Shown: positions 9,001 to 17,184 of the stretch, one piece after another
Position numbering within the stretch: the stretch's first letter is position 1
Layout of the letters: each line of letters starts with the position of its first letter
From: Sphingobacteriales bacterium
GTDB lineage: Bacteria > Bacteroidota > Bacteroidia > Chitinophagales > LD1
NCBI GenBank assembly: GCA_018262795.1
Contig: JADFDM010000002.1
Location: 124,001 to 188,000 of the forward strand
Reading direction: 5' to 3'
Length of the DNA: 64,000 nt
The notes under the pieces: model-generated
The model's database searches: none
Told to the model about the DNA's origin: nothing
The model's input: the letters and a program-made list of their open reading frames with translations, nothing else
Program-made: the position numbers and the translations under genes

Positions 9001-11855
9001 ATCGCCCCAAAACTGTAACAAGGTGAAGCGCTCGTAAATGTGCTTTGAGGTAAGGCTCCCGGAATATCCCATTGGTAGGTCAGGTTTACCCCAGTTGAAT
9101 TGTTGACCACACATCCCTGTTTACCGGGGCAAATCAACGTATCCATCCGGTAGTTAATATTGGCAGGTGCAACACTAACGGTTTTAGTGATCGTGTCTGT
9201 ACACCCTTCCGCATTAGTCACTCTTAAGCCCACCTGATACTGTCCTGGGCTAATATAATTGTGGATAGGATTTTGAACAGAACTAGTACTTCCATCCCCG
9301 AAAGACCAATTCCAATTCGTAATGCCGCAAGTCGAATCTACCGACAAATCAGTGAGGTTAAGTGGAAGAGGATAGCATACGCTGGTGGGGGAGAAATTAG
9401 CATCTACTTTACAAACTCTTACAGTGCCGTAAACAGTATCAATACAACCGTTATTTGATTTGTTTCGCATGGCAACAGTATATAAACCCGGGGTTGAAAA
9501 AGTAGTACTTGAAAAGTTTCCCCACTGTAAGCCATTCGATGTATTAAAGTCAAATTTAGTGAATTGTGGGTCTGAAGAACTGGAGGTATTTACATAATTA
9601 ATCTTTAAACTAGCACACCCAACTGTATCCATAGGGCTAAAGCTGGCTGATTGACAAGGAGTATTTATCGTATTACTCTTTGAATGAACACACCCATTAT
9701 TGTTAGATGCAATTAATGTAATAGCACAAGTATCGCATAGCGGTAAAACTACTCTAGGGCTAGTTACATGTGAAGAGTCGCCATTGCAAAAATACCAAGC
9801 AAAGCTATCTGCCCCTTTTGAGTCATTGACTAAGATAATGGTATCTCCTAACGAACAAGACGTAGAAACATGGAAAGCCGCAATAGGTGGTAATACATTG
9901 ATAGTAAGCGATTGAAGGGTATCTCCTTTACAGCTATCATTATAAGCGATTATTTGTGGGTGAAAAGTTCCGGTATCTTGATAGAAATGACAAAACGTGG
10001 AGGAGTGAACAAATTCAACTACTCCATCACCATAATCCACCCTGGCATAGTCAAATGAATCGCAAGCGAGAGAAAAGCAAACTGAATCTTCTTCAAAACA
10101 CATAGTCGTTGGTGCTGCAGAAACAGAACATACCGGTGGTGCACCTACACATACTGTATCCACAAAAGTGATGCTATCAGCACAACCTGTAGATGTGGTG
10201 ACTACCAGCCGTACGTTATAGCATCCTATGTTTGAAAAACAATTAGAGAAAGAAGACTGACATCCACCTGGGATAACGCTTCCCGGAAATGACCAACAAG
10301 TAGAAGCAATCGGATCCGGTATTCCTGAATAATTAGTTTTATCTGTGAAATTTACACAGACCGGTGAACATCCTTTTGATTTGGTAAGTCCGATTTTGGG
10401 ATTTATGCGCTTCGCGACTATATAGGCACTCTTCCCCGAAGAATCGCTACAACCGTTGGGGCTATTCACGATTAGGTTGGCACCGATAGAAAGATATTGA
10501 TTGACCGTTGTGGGTAAAACTGGGTTTGTGGTAGTCGTAATATGTGGCGTTATTCCGTTGCCAAACGTCCAAGTATAATTACAACCCGTGCAGGGATTTG
10601 TTACGGTGAAATTAACCGGGAACGGAACGGAACAACCAAAGGTGTCGTCTGCCGTAAAATCGGCAACGGGTTTCAAATTCGCCACTAAGGCCTGTTGCGT
10701 TATGGTAGCACTACATCCGGATCCAAAAGTGCCGGTAACAGATACGGTATAAGTGCCCAAATTATTCACCGTAAAACTGACGGTATCTCCTGTTTTAGGC
10801 GTAAAACTTTGCGGAGGAGATCCTCCGGTGAGTGTCCATGTCATGGAAGGCAAGCCTGCAGAAGTATTGTAGAAAACAAGTGTTGCGGGGTAGCCGGGCC
10901 TTATGCAGGCGGTGGTAATGTTTTGAGAAAAACTGATTACCGGTTGTGCTCTAACACAGATGTAGCCTTTCTTAGTTAAGGAATCGCTGCAATTTCCACC
11001 GGTGATATGTCTTACCACCAAAGTAATATCATAACAGTTTGGATTGATAGGAAATGTATGGTTTAGAAATCTATTGGGACCGCTCTGCACTTGCACAGAA
11101 TTGATGTACCAGGTATAGGTGATATTTGATCCTGCACTATCAGCCGTCAAATTTACTGTAAGTGGGGCAGTGGCGCAATTGGAGCTAGTAACATCAGCCG
11201 TAAAACTGGCCACCGGTTTAGGTATTATACATACTGCATCCGTGAAAGTACTATCGCTATAACAGCCCGCAGAATTTTTAATGACCACTGTGGGGGAGAT
11301 GCACCCCGGAGGACAATTATATACCTTGTTCATAGGACTTGATGGACAGATGGAGTTGGAATCGATGCCTCCGCAGCCCCAGTCAATGGCTAATAAATCT
11401 ATCACTCCGGATCCTGCAGTGCTGTTACATGTCGCTTGTATAGCAAGAGGCGAACACCCTTCTGTTGGCGAAAAAGAGAAGTTGATGATTGGGTTTGCGG
11501 CCACTGTGATATTGCATTTTGAGGTGGAACACGTGTCGCCATTTGAATTGATGGACCACAGTCGAAGGCAGTAACAACCCGGAATATTTGCGATGTATGA
11601 AAAGGTGGCATTCGTTCCCAGCCCGGTAGTAAATACATTTGTGCCGGTGCAAGTAGTTAGATACCATTTGCGCTGAACTATTGGGAACGAAGATGTTTCA
11701 TTGGCGGTAGCCAAGATTACAAAAGGAGCGCACTTAACACTGTCCTGCAATATCATGCCACAACTTATCTGAGCCTCCACCTTTTCGGTGAAGCCTATAG
11801 ATAGAGATAAGAGAAGTAAAGGAAATAATAAACGCTTAGTAGAAAACTCAATCAT
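6063..11855 (-). CDS. Giant PKD-repeat adhesin-like protein with type B T9SS sorting domain
   Basis: About 1930 residues. I chose the ATG giving MIEFSTKRLLFPLLLLSLSIGFTEKVEAQ, a good signal peptide; an upstream in-frame ATG at 11892-11894 would add 13 unlikely residues. The body is a long array of PKD-type immunoglobulin-like repeats with recurring W-x-FGDG motifs and an unusually high number of cysteines, about two per repeat, typical of gliding/adhesion proteins. The C-terminal ~95 residues (IIFIPNTFTPNGDGLNDIFMI ... FDRWGKLVFES ... GKGNVTLIR) are the type B gliding-motility-associated CTD. It should be secreted by T9SS and displayed on the surface, probably with the adjacent PorP/SprF protein. 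Ligand unknown. Confidence 0.93.
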   Translation of the reverse strand: MIEFSTKRLLFPLLLLSLSIGFTEKVEAQISCGMILQDSVKCAPFVILATANETSSFPIVQRKWYLTTCTGTNVFTTGLGTNATFSYIANIPGCYCLRLWSINSNGDTCSTSKCNITVAANPIINFSFSPTEGCSPLAIQATCNSTAGSGVIDLLAIDWGCGGIDSNSICPSSPMNKVYNCPPGCISPTVVIKNSAGCYSDSTFTDAVCIIPKPVASFTADVTSSNCATAPLTVNLTADSAGSNITYTWYINSVQVQSGPNRFLNHTFPINPNCYDITLVVRHITGGNCSDSLTKKGYICVRAQPVISFSQNITTACIRPGYPATLVFYNTSAGLPSMTWTLTGGSPPQSFTPKTGDTVSFTVNNLGTYTVSVTGTFGSGCSATITQQALVANLKPVADFTADDTFGCSVPFPVNFTVTNPCTGCNYTWTFGNGITPHITTTTNPVLPTTVNQYLSIGANLIVNSPNGCSDSSGKSAYIVAKRINPKIGLTKSKGCSPVCVNFTDKTNYSGIPDPIASTCWSFPGSVIPGGCQSSFSNCFSNIGCYNVRLVVTTSTGCADSITFVDTVCVGAPPVCSVSAAPTTMCFEEDSVCFSLACDSFDYARVDYGDGVVEFVHSSTFCHFYQDTGTFHPQIIAYNDSCKGDTLQSLTINVLPPIAAFHVSTSCSLGDTIILVNDSKGADSFAWYFCNGDSSHVTSPRVVLPLCDTCAITLIASNNNGCVHSKSNTINTPCQSASFSPMDTVGCASLKINYVNTSSSSDPQFTKFDFNTSNGLQWGNFSSTTFSTPGLYTVAMRNKSNNGCIDTVYGTVRVCKVDANFSPTSVCYPLPLNLTDLSVDSTCGITNWNWSFGDGSTSSVQNPIHNYISPGQYQVGLRVTNAEGCTDTITKTVSVAPANINYRMDTLICPGKQGCVVNNSTGVNLTYQWDIPGALPQSTFTSASPCYSFGAIGDYIAYVHISSGGQCDFYDTINIRNHYPKAGGYVSANYISCPNPPTILQYTDTSQYVDSTWLWNFGDNSVSVFRNPGHIYNYPGCYAVTQTVTTKDGCSHSVFIDSICVDGPYGEFGFNPTNMCSCKDTINFTINTVNSTNLTLVYGCNQGYSQVDPIQPVGTPTNPTSLQFQVPYCVADSCKPQLIFGDASGCQVYLDGNYAFIDSPTVNFTFDNYGVCVNGTVCFQDITSYHLPSNHSFTSYRVWDFGDGSPLDSSQSLNPCHYYAQPGGYNTRLYVHSNFGCYDSIVSEVVVVPEFPIAGFYADDSLVCANASICFHDTSYIYPLTGPQYWIWDFGDNSGVDTSYTPDFCHSFSTGGYYRVTMCVYDSVGCPDCDSSTVIRVIDNPIADAGGDRNVCYGAVTQINGSGGTVPHWEPLGLFSNDTIYNPTVQLFQDTTITLHVGDQYGCADTDTAVLSISQVFANFSVGTIYCEGDPVCVADSSTNINGTLVNWIYDFGDSDTASGANTCHTYQVFGNQNITEYIMDNNGCTDSMSKQVNILPKPEAAFSLNDTVLCSDQQLCITDLSTSTSPIATWNWSYGDGQTSNSATPPCHSYSLPYLASYEVTVVVMDQNNCRDTSIIPVTVNEIPNADFTWTTSCETDMMPLSNTSTQGDGAIISCEWLFWKGAPSPVIDNNCNTSFQFPAGSYPVQLVVKDINGCSDTIVKTVVSDSLSELVIFPGDTTICLGTSVNYTVSGVFDNIVWTPNVWLSDPYATTVTVTPLANISYIVSATNGICAAASDTFSIRTIQPIPLEVDATPQQVVLGLSSNISSQIAASVDSIIWVPDATLDCRNCPNPIALPTQTTTYSATIYYSENNTTCTTTDSVTIEVLRVCDNSIIFIPNTFTPNGDGLNDIFMIRGLAATKINYFRIFDRWGKLVFESETGAPNDPKWGWDGTDNQGQKLNSAVYVYSYEIQCINGDIVKGKGNVTLIR

Positions 11856-11957
11856 CAGGGTAGTAGAGTTAGTTTCATAATCATTCACAAACAATAGAAA
11901 GAGGGAAAGTAAACTATTTCAGTTGCAATTCCTTCCCGCTTTTTGTCCTCACCCTTA

Positions 11958-11985
11958 CAAACATAATAAAATGAGGCTTTTGCAA
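11958..11985 (-). promoter_or_regulatory. Bacteroidota-type promoter for the PKD/PorP operon
   Basis: On the minus strand the sequence reads TTG-N17-TATGTTTG, an exact match to the TTG-N(17-23)-TAnnTTTG consensus described for Bacteroides and Flavobacterium housekeeping promoters. The -7 box occupies 11958-11965 and the -33 TTG 11983-11985. Expected transcription starts near 11950, giving a leader of about 95 nt before the start codon at 11855. Confidence 0.6.
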
Positions 11986-12063
11986 TAACATCCACATTGA
12001 TTTGTAGATACTATCGCAAATAGTTTGTCTTATTGCTCTTCATTTGCGCTTATCTTCGGTCTT

Positions 12064-12834
12064 ATGAAACACGGTATAGCGCTCTTAGGTATTATCCCCT
12101 TGCGAAAAGAATCTTCTCATCGTAGTGAATTGGTGTCGCAACTTCTGTTTGGTGAAACGTATGAACTGATTAGTACTGCCAACAATTGGAGCATGATTAA
12201 ATGCTCTTATGATGACTATGAAGGTTGGATAGACCATCAGCAACACCATGCCTTGAGCGAAAGAGATTATCTATTGCTGTCGGAAGCTGAAGCAGGTATA
12301 GCGCTCGACCTTGCCTTTACGGCTACTTCTACTCACCGCGCCATTCCTATTGTAGCAGGAAGCAGCCTTCCTTTTTTTGACGGTATGAATTTTAAAATTG
12401 GGAAAGAGAAATTTATCTATAATGGGCAGGCATTGCCCTCTGATGGGAAAGCCACTGCTCTGTTTGAAAGGGTGGCTATGCGCTATTTGAATTCCCCCTA
12501 TTTGTGGGGCGGGCGCTCTCCCTTCGGGATTGATTGTTCCGGCTTTACTCAGATGGTGTATAAGTTTTGTGGGGTGGTTTTGAGCCGCGATGCCTATCAG
12601 CAAGCAGAGCAAGGGATCACTATTAATTTTGTGGAAGAAGCACAGCCGGGCGACCTCGCATTTTTCAACAATGAAGAAGGGAAAATAATTCATGTGGGGA
12701 TAGTGCTTAAAGACGGGCGAATCATTCACTCATCGGGGAAGGTGAGAATTGATAAGCTCGATCATTTCGGAATATTTAATACCGACACCGGCAAATACTC
12801 TCATCTCTTGAAGATCATTAAACGCTTTTTTTAA
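12064..12834 (+). CDS. NlpC/P60 (C40) cell-wall peptidase with SH3-like N-terminus
   Basis: From the ATG giving MKHGIALLGIIPLRKE the protein is 256 residues. An N-terminal bacterial SH3-like region (about 1-70: PLRKESSHRSELVSQLLFGETYELI ... YEGWID) precedes a C-terminal NlpC/P60 domain with PYLWGGRSPFGIDCSGF (catalytic Cys158), HVGI (His210) and a third polar residue near His222. Such enzymes cleave gamma-D-Glu-diaminopimelate bonds in peptidoglycan stem peptides. No signal peptide is visible, as in the cytoplasmic muropeptide-recycling members of this family, so a recycling role is likely but inferred. The stop directly abuts the sirtuin ATG. Confidence 0.9.
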   Translation: MKHGIALLGIIPLRKESSHRSELVSQLLFGETYELISTANNWSMIKCSYDDYEGWIDHQQHHALSERDYLLLSEAEAGIALDLAFTATSTHRAIPIVAGSSLPFFDGMNFKIGKEKFIYNGQALPSDGKATALFERVAMRYLNSPYLWGGRSPFGIDCSGFTQMVYKFCGVVLSRDAYQQAEQGITINFVEEAQPGDLAFFNNEEGKIIHVGIVLKDGRIIHSSGKVRIDKLDHFGIFNTDTGKYSHLLKIIKRFF

Positions 12835-13521
12835 ATGAAGCGCAAACTTGTTGTAATCACCGGAGCCGGCATGAGTGCGGAAAGCGGATTGAAAACTTTT
12901 CGCGATGCCGATGGACTGTGGGAAAACCATCGCGTGGAAGAGGTGGCTACCCCGGAGGCTTGGGAGCGAAATACAGAATTGGTGTTGCGGTTTTACAATG
13001 AACGAAGGCAGCAGTTGCTGCAATGCCAACCTAACCCTGCTCATGTAGCGCTTGCCGATTTACAGAATTATTATGACGTCACTATTATTACTCAAAATGT
13101 AGACGACCTGCACGAGCGAGCGGGCTCTTCTAAAGTCATTCATCTGCACGGTGAACTTTTAAAAGTGCGCAGTTCGGTTCATCCACATCTTATTTATGAT
13201 TGTAAACGAGATGTTGAAATAGGTGATAACTGTGAATTGGGTTTTCAGCTTCGACCGCATATTGTTTGGTTTGGTGAAGCGGTGCCGATGATTGAACTCG
13301 CAGTGGAGATAGTGCAGACGGCCGATGTTTTTTTAGTGATAGGCACTTCGCTATTGGTGTACCCGGCAGCGAGTTTAGTTCACTATACCCGCAATGAAAT
13401 TCCTAAGTGGATGATTAACCCCGACAGGACTCCGACTCCCTCCATTCCTAATCTTCATTGCATCTATGAAACAGCAACGGTGGGGATGACAATGCTTTGG
13501 AAGACGCTCCTCGAAGAGTAA
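12835..13521 (+). CDS. NAD-dependent protein deacylase, sirtuin family (class III-like)
   Basis: A 228-residue Sir2 domain with GAGMSAESGLKTFRDADGLWE (NAD binding), TQNVDDLHERAG, catalytic HLHGE (His105), RPHIVWFGE and GTSLLVYPAA. A YxxR motif near Tyr54/Arg57 (FYNERR) corresponds to the residues that let CobB and SIRT5 remove succinyl/malonyl groups, so desuccinylase activity is plausible. The zinc module looks degenerate: between HGE and RPHIVWFGE only two cysteines (123 and 133) remain instead of two CxxC pairs. It starts immediately after the C40 peptidase stop, so the two are co-transcribed. Confidence 0.92.
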   Translation: MKRKLVVITGAGMSAESGLKTFRDADGLWENHRVEEVATPEAWERNTELVLRFYNERRQQLLQCQPNPAHVALADLQNYYDVTIITQNVDDLHERAGSSKVIHLHGELLKVRSSVHPHLIYDCKRDVEIGDNCELGFQLRPHIVWFGEAVPMIELAVEIVQTADVFLVIGTSLLVYPAASLVHYTRNEIPKWMINPDRTPTPSIPNLHCIYETATVGMTMLWKTLLEE

Positions 13522-13527
13522 AAAAAA

Positions 13528-14883
13528 TCACCCTTCTCCCATTTCATTAAAGAACTCCCCAATCTTAATTCCCTCTGCTTCTAATTTTTTCTTCCGCCAA
13601 AAAAAATAGAACAAAATCAAGAGCGTAAACGCAAGGTACAACAGCGGCACTATCCACTTGCTGCAAATAATAAGAATCATACCTGCAGAGGCTATTACTG
13701 AAATTAGTATAAATGTATTCAACACGGCTCGCGGAAACTTGATATAGGCGCGGGCATATTGCAACGGAAATTTTTTGGGTAGCACAAAGGCGGCAAAACT
13801 GAGAACAATGGTGAGCATCATAATTCCGAGGATGGTCATAAATCCATAAAATTCGATGACCTCTTTGCCAAAGAAGCGATGGATGATGCCGAGTGAATCG
13901 AGCAGTTGGCCGATGCCCAAAATAATAATGACCAGAATGAAAAATGCAGTGACTGAATAGGTGGGGTTTCCTTTGTGGTTCAGCTTTGAAAGAAAAATCG
14001 GTAGCGTTTGGTCGCGACTCATGGAGTAGAATTCTCTGGGCAGTGCAATGGCTGCTCCGTTATAACTGGTGAGGCCCGCACTAATCATTCCTACTTCAAT
14101 AAACCGAACGGATGGATGGCTCAAGTAGGGCTTGGCGCTATCTAACAAATTGATGGGCAACTGCGGATGCGTGGATTCATACGCAAACATGACTAACAGG
14201 TAGATGATTAAAATAATGACGGAGCCGATGATCAAGGCCAGCGGAATATTTTTCTGCGGCTCTTTTATTTCTTCTCCCAATTCAATAATTATTTGAAAAC
14301 CCAACGCAATGTTCATTGAAAGAATAATGGCAAGGAGGAAATTTCCCGAAGCTGGCATTCCAATTTCGATGTGGCCGTAGTTGACCGTGAGCACCGGGAA
14401 GGCATATAGCAACAGCGCCAGTACCAATTGCACACTCAGTATAATTTGAATGCTGCTCAACAGTTTGATACCGAAAAGGTAAAACACATAAAACGATGCG
14501 ACCATGAGCATGGCCATTACGTGTGGCGAAAAATGAAAGGGCAGGTAAGCATCAAAGTAATCGGCCAGCCCCACCGAAATTAAACTGATGGAGCAGGCCC
14601 CGCCTATGAGCGCCCAAAAAGAAGTGAGCGTGCCGGCAAGTGGCGAAAGCAGCCGACTGGCATACATGTAGCCGCCACCGGCAATGGGCAAGGCGCTCGA
14701 TATTTGAATCAAGGGCAACACGCTGATGAGCGAAACGGTGAGGGCAATGAGCACCGACAGCCAGTAGGCGCTTCCGGCTTTATTCACAATGGCGGGCACC
14801 AATGCGTAGGCACCCATCCCAATCACTCCGCCCACCACTATGGCAGTGCCTCCCGCAAGACCTATACTTTTTTCGAGCTTCAT
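13528..14883 (-). CDS. APC-superfamily amino acid permease
   Basis: A 451-residue protein with about 12 hydrophobic segments. The N-terminal GLAGGTAIVVGGVIGMGAYAL helix has the glycine-rich unwound TM1 signature of the amino acid-polyamine-organocation family, and an ELGEEIKEPQKNIPLALI loop follows TM6, as in other APC transporters. It probably imports or exchanges amino acids by proton or substrate antiport; the substrate cannot be read from sequence. The C-terminus is a short charged tail (FWRRKKKLEAEGIKIGEFF). It converges with the sirtuin gene and diverges from the M20 dipeptidase gene, a loose functional neighbourhood for peptide/amino acid use. Confidence 0.9.
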   Translation of the reverse strand: MKLEKSIGLAGGTAIVVGGVIGMGAYALVPAIVNKAGSAYWLSVLIALTVSLISVLPLIQISSALPIAGGGYMYASRLLSPLAGTLTSFWALIGGACSISLISVGLADYFDAYLPFHFSPHVMAMLMVASFYVFYLFGIKLLSSIQIILSVQLVLALLLYAFPVLTVNYGHIEIGMPASGNFLLAIILSMNIALGFQIIIELGEEIKEPQKNIPLALIIGSVIILIIYLLVMFAYESTHPQLPINLLDSAKPYLSHPSVRFIEVGMISAGLTSYNGAAIALPREFYSMSRDQTLPIFLSKLNHKGNPTYSVTAFFILVIIILGIGQLLDSLGIIHRFFGKEVIEFYGFMTILGIMMLTIVLSFAAFVLPKKFPLQYARAYIKFPRAVLNTFILISVIASAGMILIICSKWIVPLLYLAFTLLILFYFFWRKKKLEAEGIKIGEFFNEMGEG

Positions 14884-14887
14884 CTTT

Positions 14888-14914
14888 CAAACATAAATAT
14901 TTAGCACTTCTCAA
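14888..14914 (-). promoter_or_regulatory. Possible promoter for the APC permease
   Basis: Minus strand reads TTG-N16-TATGTTTG, one base short of the usual spacing. The -7 box ends only 4 nt before the ATG, which would make the transcript leaderless or nearly so. That geometry, or chance, keeps confidence low. Confidence 0.3.
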
Positions 14915-15044
14915 TTGTACTGTCCTGAAATGGACTGTAAATTGAAAACAGAAAACGAAAAACTGTAATCCTAATCTTCTGCTTTCTACCTGCTTATATC
15001 CCCTTTTCTCTATTTTCGTCCTTCAAATTAAATAGACCTAAAGT

Positions 15045-16418
15045 ATGGAACAGTTGAATGCTTATCTCGAAGCTAATAAAGAACGATTTCTAAATGAGTT
15101 AATTGATTTGTTGAAGATTCCTTCGGTAAGTGCCGATGAAAATTTTAGCAATGATGTGTTGCGCGCGGCAGAGGTAGTGAAGCAACGCTTGCTTGAAGCC
15201 GGGGTGGACCAAGCAGAAGTATGCCCCACCAAAGGCTACCCGGTAGTGTATGCCGAAAAAATAATAGATGCCGCTCTTCCCACCGTGCTTGTTTATGGCC
15301 ACTACGATGTGCAACCGGCTGATCCTTATGAACTGTGGGATTCTCCTCCCTTTGAGCCGGTGGTGAAAAATGGCGACTTGTATGCTCGCGGCTCTTGTGA
15401 CGATAAAGGACAGATGTATATGCACGTGAAGGCTTTTGAAATGATGATGAAAAACAACGCACTGCCTTGCAATGTAAAGTTTATGATAGAAGGAGAAGAA
15501 GAAGTAGGTTCTGTAAATCTGGAAACCTACGCGATCGAGAATAAGGACCGATTGAAAGCCGATGTAGTGCTTATTTCAGATACTTCAATGATTGCGAACG
15601 ATGCGCCCAGCATTACCACCGGCCTGCGCGGACTTACTTACCTTGAAGTAGAAGTAACCGGCCCCAACCGCGACTTGCACAGCGGTGTGTATGGCGGGGC
15701 AGTGGCCAACCCCATCAACATACTTTGCGATATGATTTCGTCCCTACATGACGCGGACCGTAGAGTAACGATCCCCGGCTTCTATGAGGCGGTGGAAGAG
15801 GTGTCGAAAGAAGAGCGCGACCAAATGGCTCGTGCCCCTTTTAATTTGGATGAATACCAAAGACATTTGGAAATTAAAGAAGTGATGGGAGAGAAGGGAT
15901 ATACCACTTTAGAGCGCACCTCCATTCGTCCTACCTTAGATGTGAATGGTATTTGGGGAGGATACATTGGCAAAGGAGCTAAAACCGTACTACCGTCCAA
16001 AGCCTATGCAAAAATATCTATGCGCTTAGTGCCTAATCAAAAAAGCGAAGCCATTCTACATCTGTTTACCAAGCACTTCAATGCGATAGCTACCCCTTCT
16101 GTAACGGTGAAGGTAAGGCCTCACCACGGAGGCGAGGCGGCTGTGACCCCTACCGATTCTATCGCGTACAAAGCTGCGTCCAAAGCTATGGAAGCTACTT
16201 TTGGCAAAACTCCCATCCCTTTGCGCACCGGAGGCAGCATTCCTATTGTTACTATGTTTGAAAAAGTGCTGGGGGTTAAGTCAGTGTTGCTGGGCTTTGG
16301 TTTAGATAGTGACGCTATTCACTCCCCCAACGAGAAGTTCGGGCTTTTCAATTACTACAAGGGAATAGAAACCATCCCTTATTTCTACCGCTACTTTACC
16401 GAAATGAGCAAGGGATAA
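15045..16418 (+). CDS. M20-family dipeptidase / metallopeptidase
   Basis: A 457-residue zinc aminoacyl-dipeptidase. Visible metal and catalytic motifs are VLVYGHYDVQP (His86, Asp88), ARGSCDDKGQ (Asp119/120), MIEGEEEVGS (Glu151-153) and a C-terminal SDAIHSPNEKF holding the last metal His. The dimerisation lid is recognisable from GLRGLTYLEVEVTGPNRDLHSGVYGG. It matches the M20 dipeptidase group (carnosinase/DUG1-like) that hydrolyses dipeptides in the cytoplasm; no signal peptide is present. It is a monocistronic gene divergent from an amino acid permease. Confidence 0.95.
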   Translation: MEQLNAYLEANKERFLNELIDLLKIPSVSADENFSNDVLRAAEVVKQRLLEAGVDQAEVCPTKGYPVVYAEKIIDAALPTVLVYGHYDVQPADPYELWDSPPFEPVVKNGDLYARGSCDDKGQMYMHVKAFEMMMKNNALPCNVKFMIEGEEEVGSVNLETYAIENKDRLKADVVLISDTSMIANDAPSITTGLRGLTYLEVEVTGPNRDLHSGVYGGAVANPINILCDMISSLHDADRRVTIPGFYEAVEEVSKEERDQMARAPFNLDEYQRHLEIKEVMGEKGYTTLERTSIRPTLDVNGIWGGYIGKGAKTVLPSKAYAKISMRLVPNQKSEAILHLFTKHFNAIATPSVTVKVRPHHGGEAAVTPTDSIAYKAASKAMEATFGKTPIPLRTGGSIPIVTMFEKVLGVKSVLLGFGLDSDAIHSPNEKFGLFNYYKGIETIPYFYRYFTEMSKG

Positions 16419-16464
16419 GAGTGCCTGTACGAAGGCGGTTCAAACTTTGTGTCACTTTTCTTGA

Positions 16465-16717
16465 AAATATATTGATTTGCCCCTTGCGCTTTTTTCAAGA
16501 GGATACTATCTTAATTACATCAAAGCACTTAAACATCCTGAAATGAAAAACAAAGTGGCAAAAAGAGAGACAGTGAAAGAGGAATCCTCGTCTTGTATCA
16601 GTGTTTGCCCGGAGTAGCCTGCATCGTATGCGGGAGCTCTCAAAGTGGATGGGGAATCCCTATCCCAATGAAACAAAAAGAATACTTGGTGAATTAGAAA
16701 TGAGCGGAAGAGATTAA
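16465..16717 (+). pseudogene. Possible decayed small gene (two frames)
   Basis: A stretch without a full ORF holds two protein-like segments in different frames. The frame open from 16465 reads ...RGYYLNYIKALKHPEMKNK... and stops at about 16616. A second frame, open from about 16577, reads ...SLHRMRELSKWMGNPYPNE... and stops at 16717. One indel near 16577-16615 would join them into a protein of about 75 residues. No family is recognised. It could equally be non-coding DNA with fortuitous open stretches. Confidence 0.3.
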
Positions 16718-17184
16718 CTCAAACGCTTACACAAACATCCACGTACTCCAATCAAACATCCCTAAAACCCTTGTCATTGCGGGGGGGGGCAAAAAAGTAA
16801 ATGGACAAAGAACTCTTCGGTGTTTATATGCTTTACTGATTTTTGTTTCGCATGCTCTCTTACTCGTGCGCTGAGAAAACAAAATTACTGAAGGCACTAT
16901 CAATGCTTACCTGTGGAATCTATAAGCCGTTGCAATCTATAAGCCAAGAGAGCCATTTGGCACTGCGCAACTCCGTTAACAAATATTAAGCCAAATGTTG
17001 TTAGTGAGAATTTTGCAAAAAGATGTTAACAAATTTGGTTTGTAAAAAACCGCGTTCACACATTCAGAACCTGCTTTCATGCCTATTAAGGGGGTGTTCA
17101 CACCTTGTCCACAAAAGTCATATTTTTTTGCACAGGGCGGGATGGATGGTATAAACTGACATTTGTGGTATAAAACCATTTACC
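16718..17184. other. Non-coding gap with degenerate intergenic repeat and G9 tract
   Basis: No convincing gene is seen. The stretch 16750-16825 (CATCCCTAAAACCC, TTGTCATTGCG) is a diverged copy of the 3' flank shared by the T9SS genes ending at 24874 and 26931. A run of nine G lies at 16781-16789. Short direct repeats AATCTATAAGCC (twice near 16917-16948) and GTTAACAAAT (twice, near 16976 and 17024) follow. A minus-strand ORF at the end of the gap has no coding character. Confidence 0.5.

Noticed and set aside
6952-11574. Plus-strand ORFs within the giant PKD gene
   Set aside because: They are antisense shadows of a repetitive coding region, without starts, motifs or separate promoters.
16976-17179. 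Minus-strand 67-residue ORF before the fibre-like gene
   Set aside because: No signal peptide, domain, or biased composition; it lies in the leader of the next gene and looks fortuitous.
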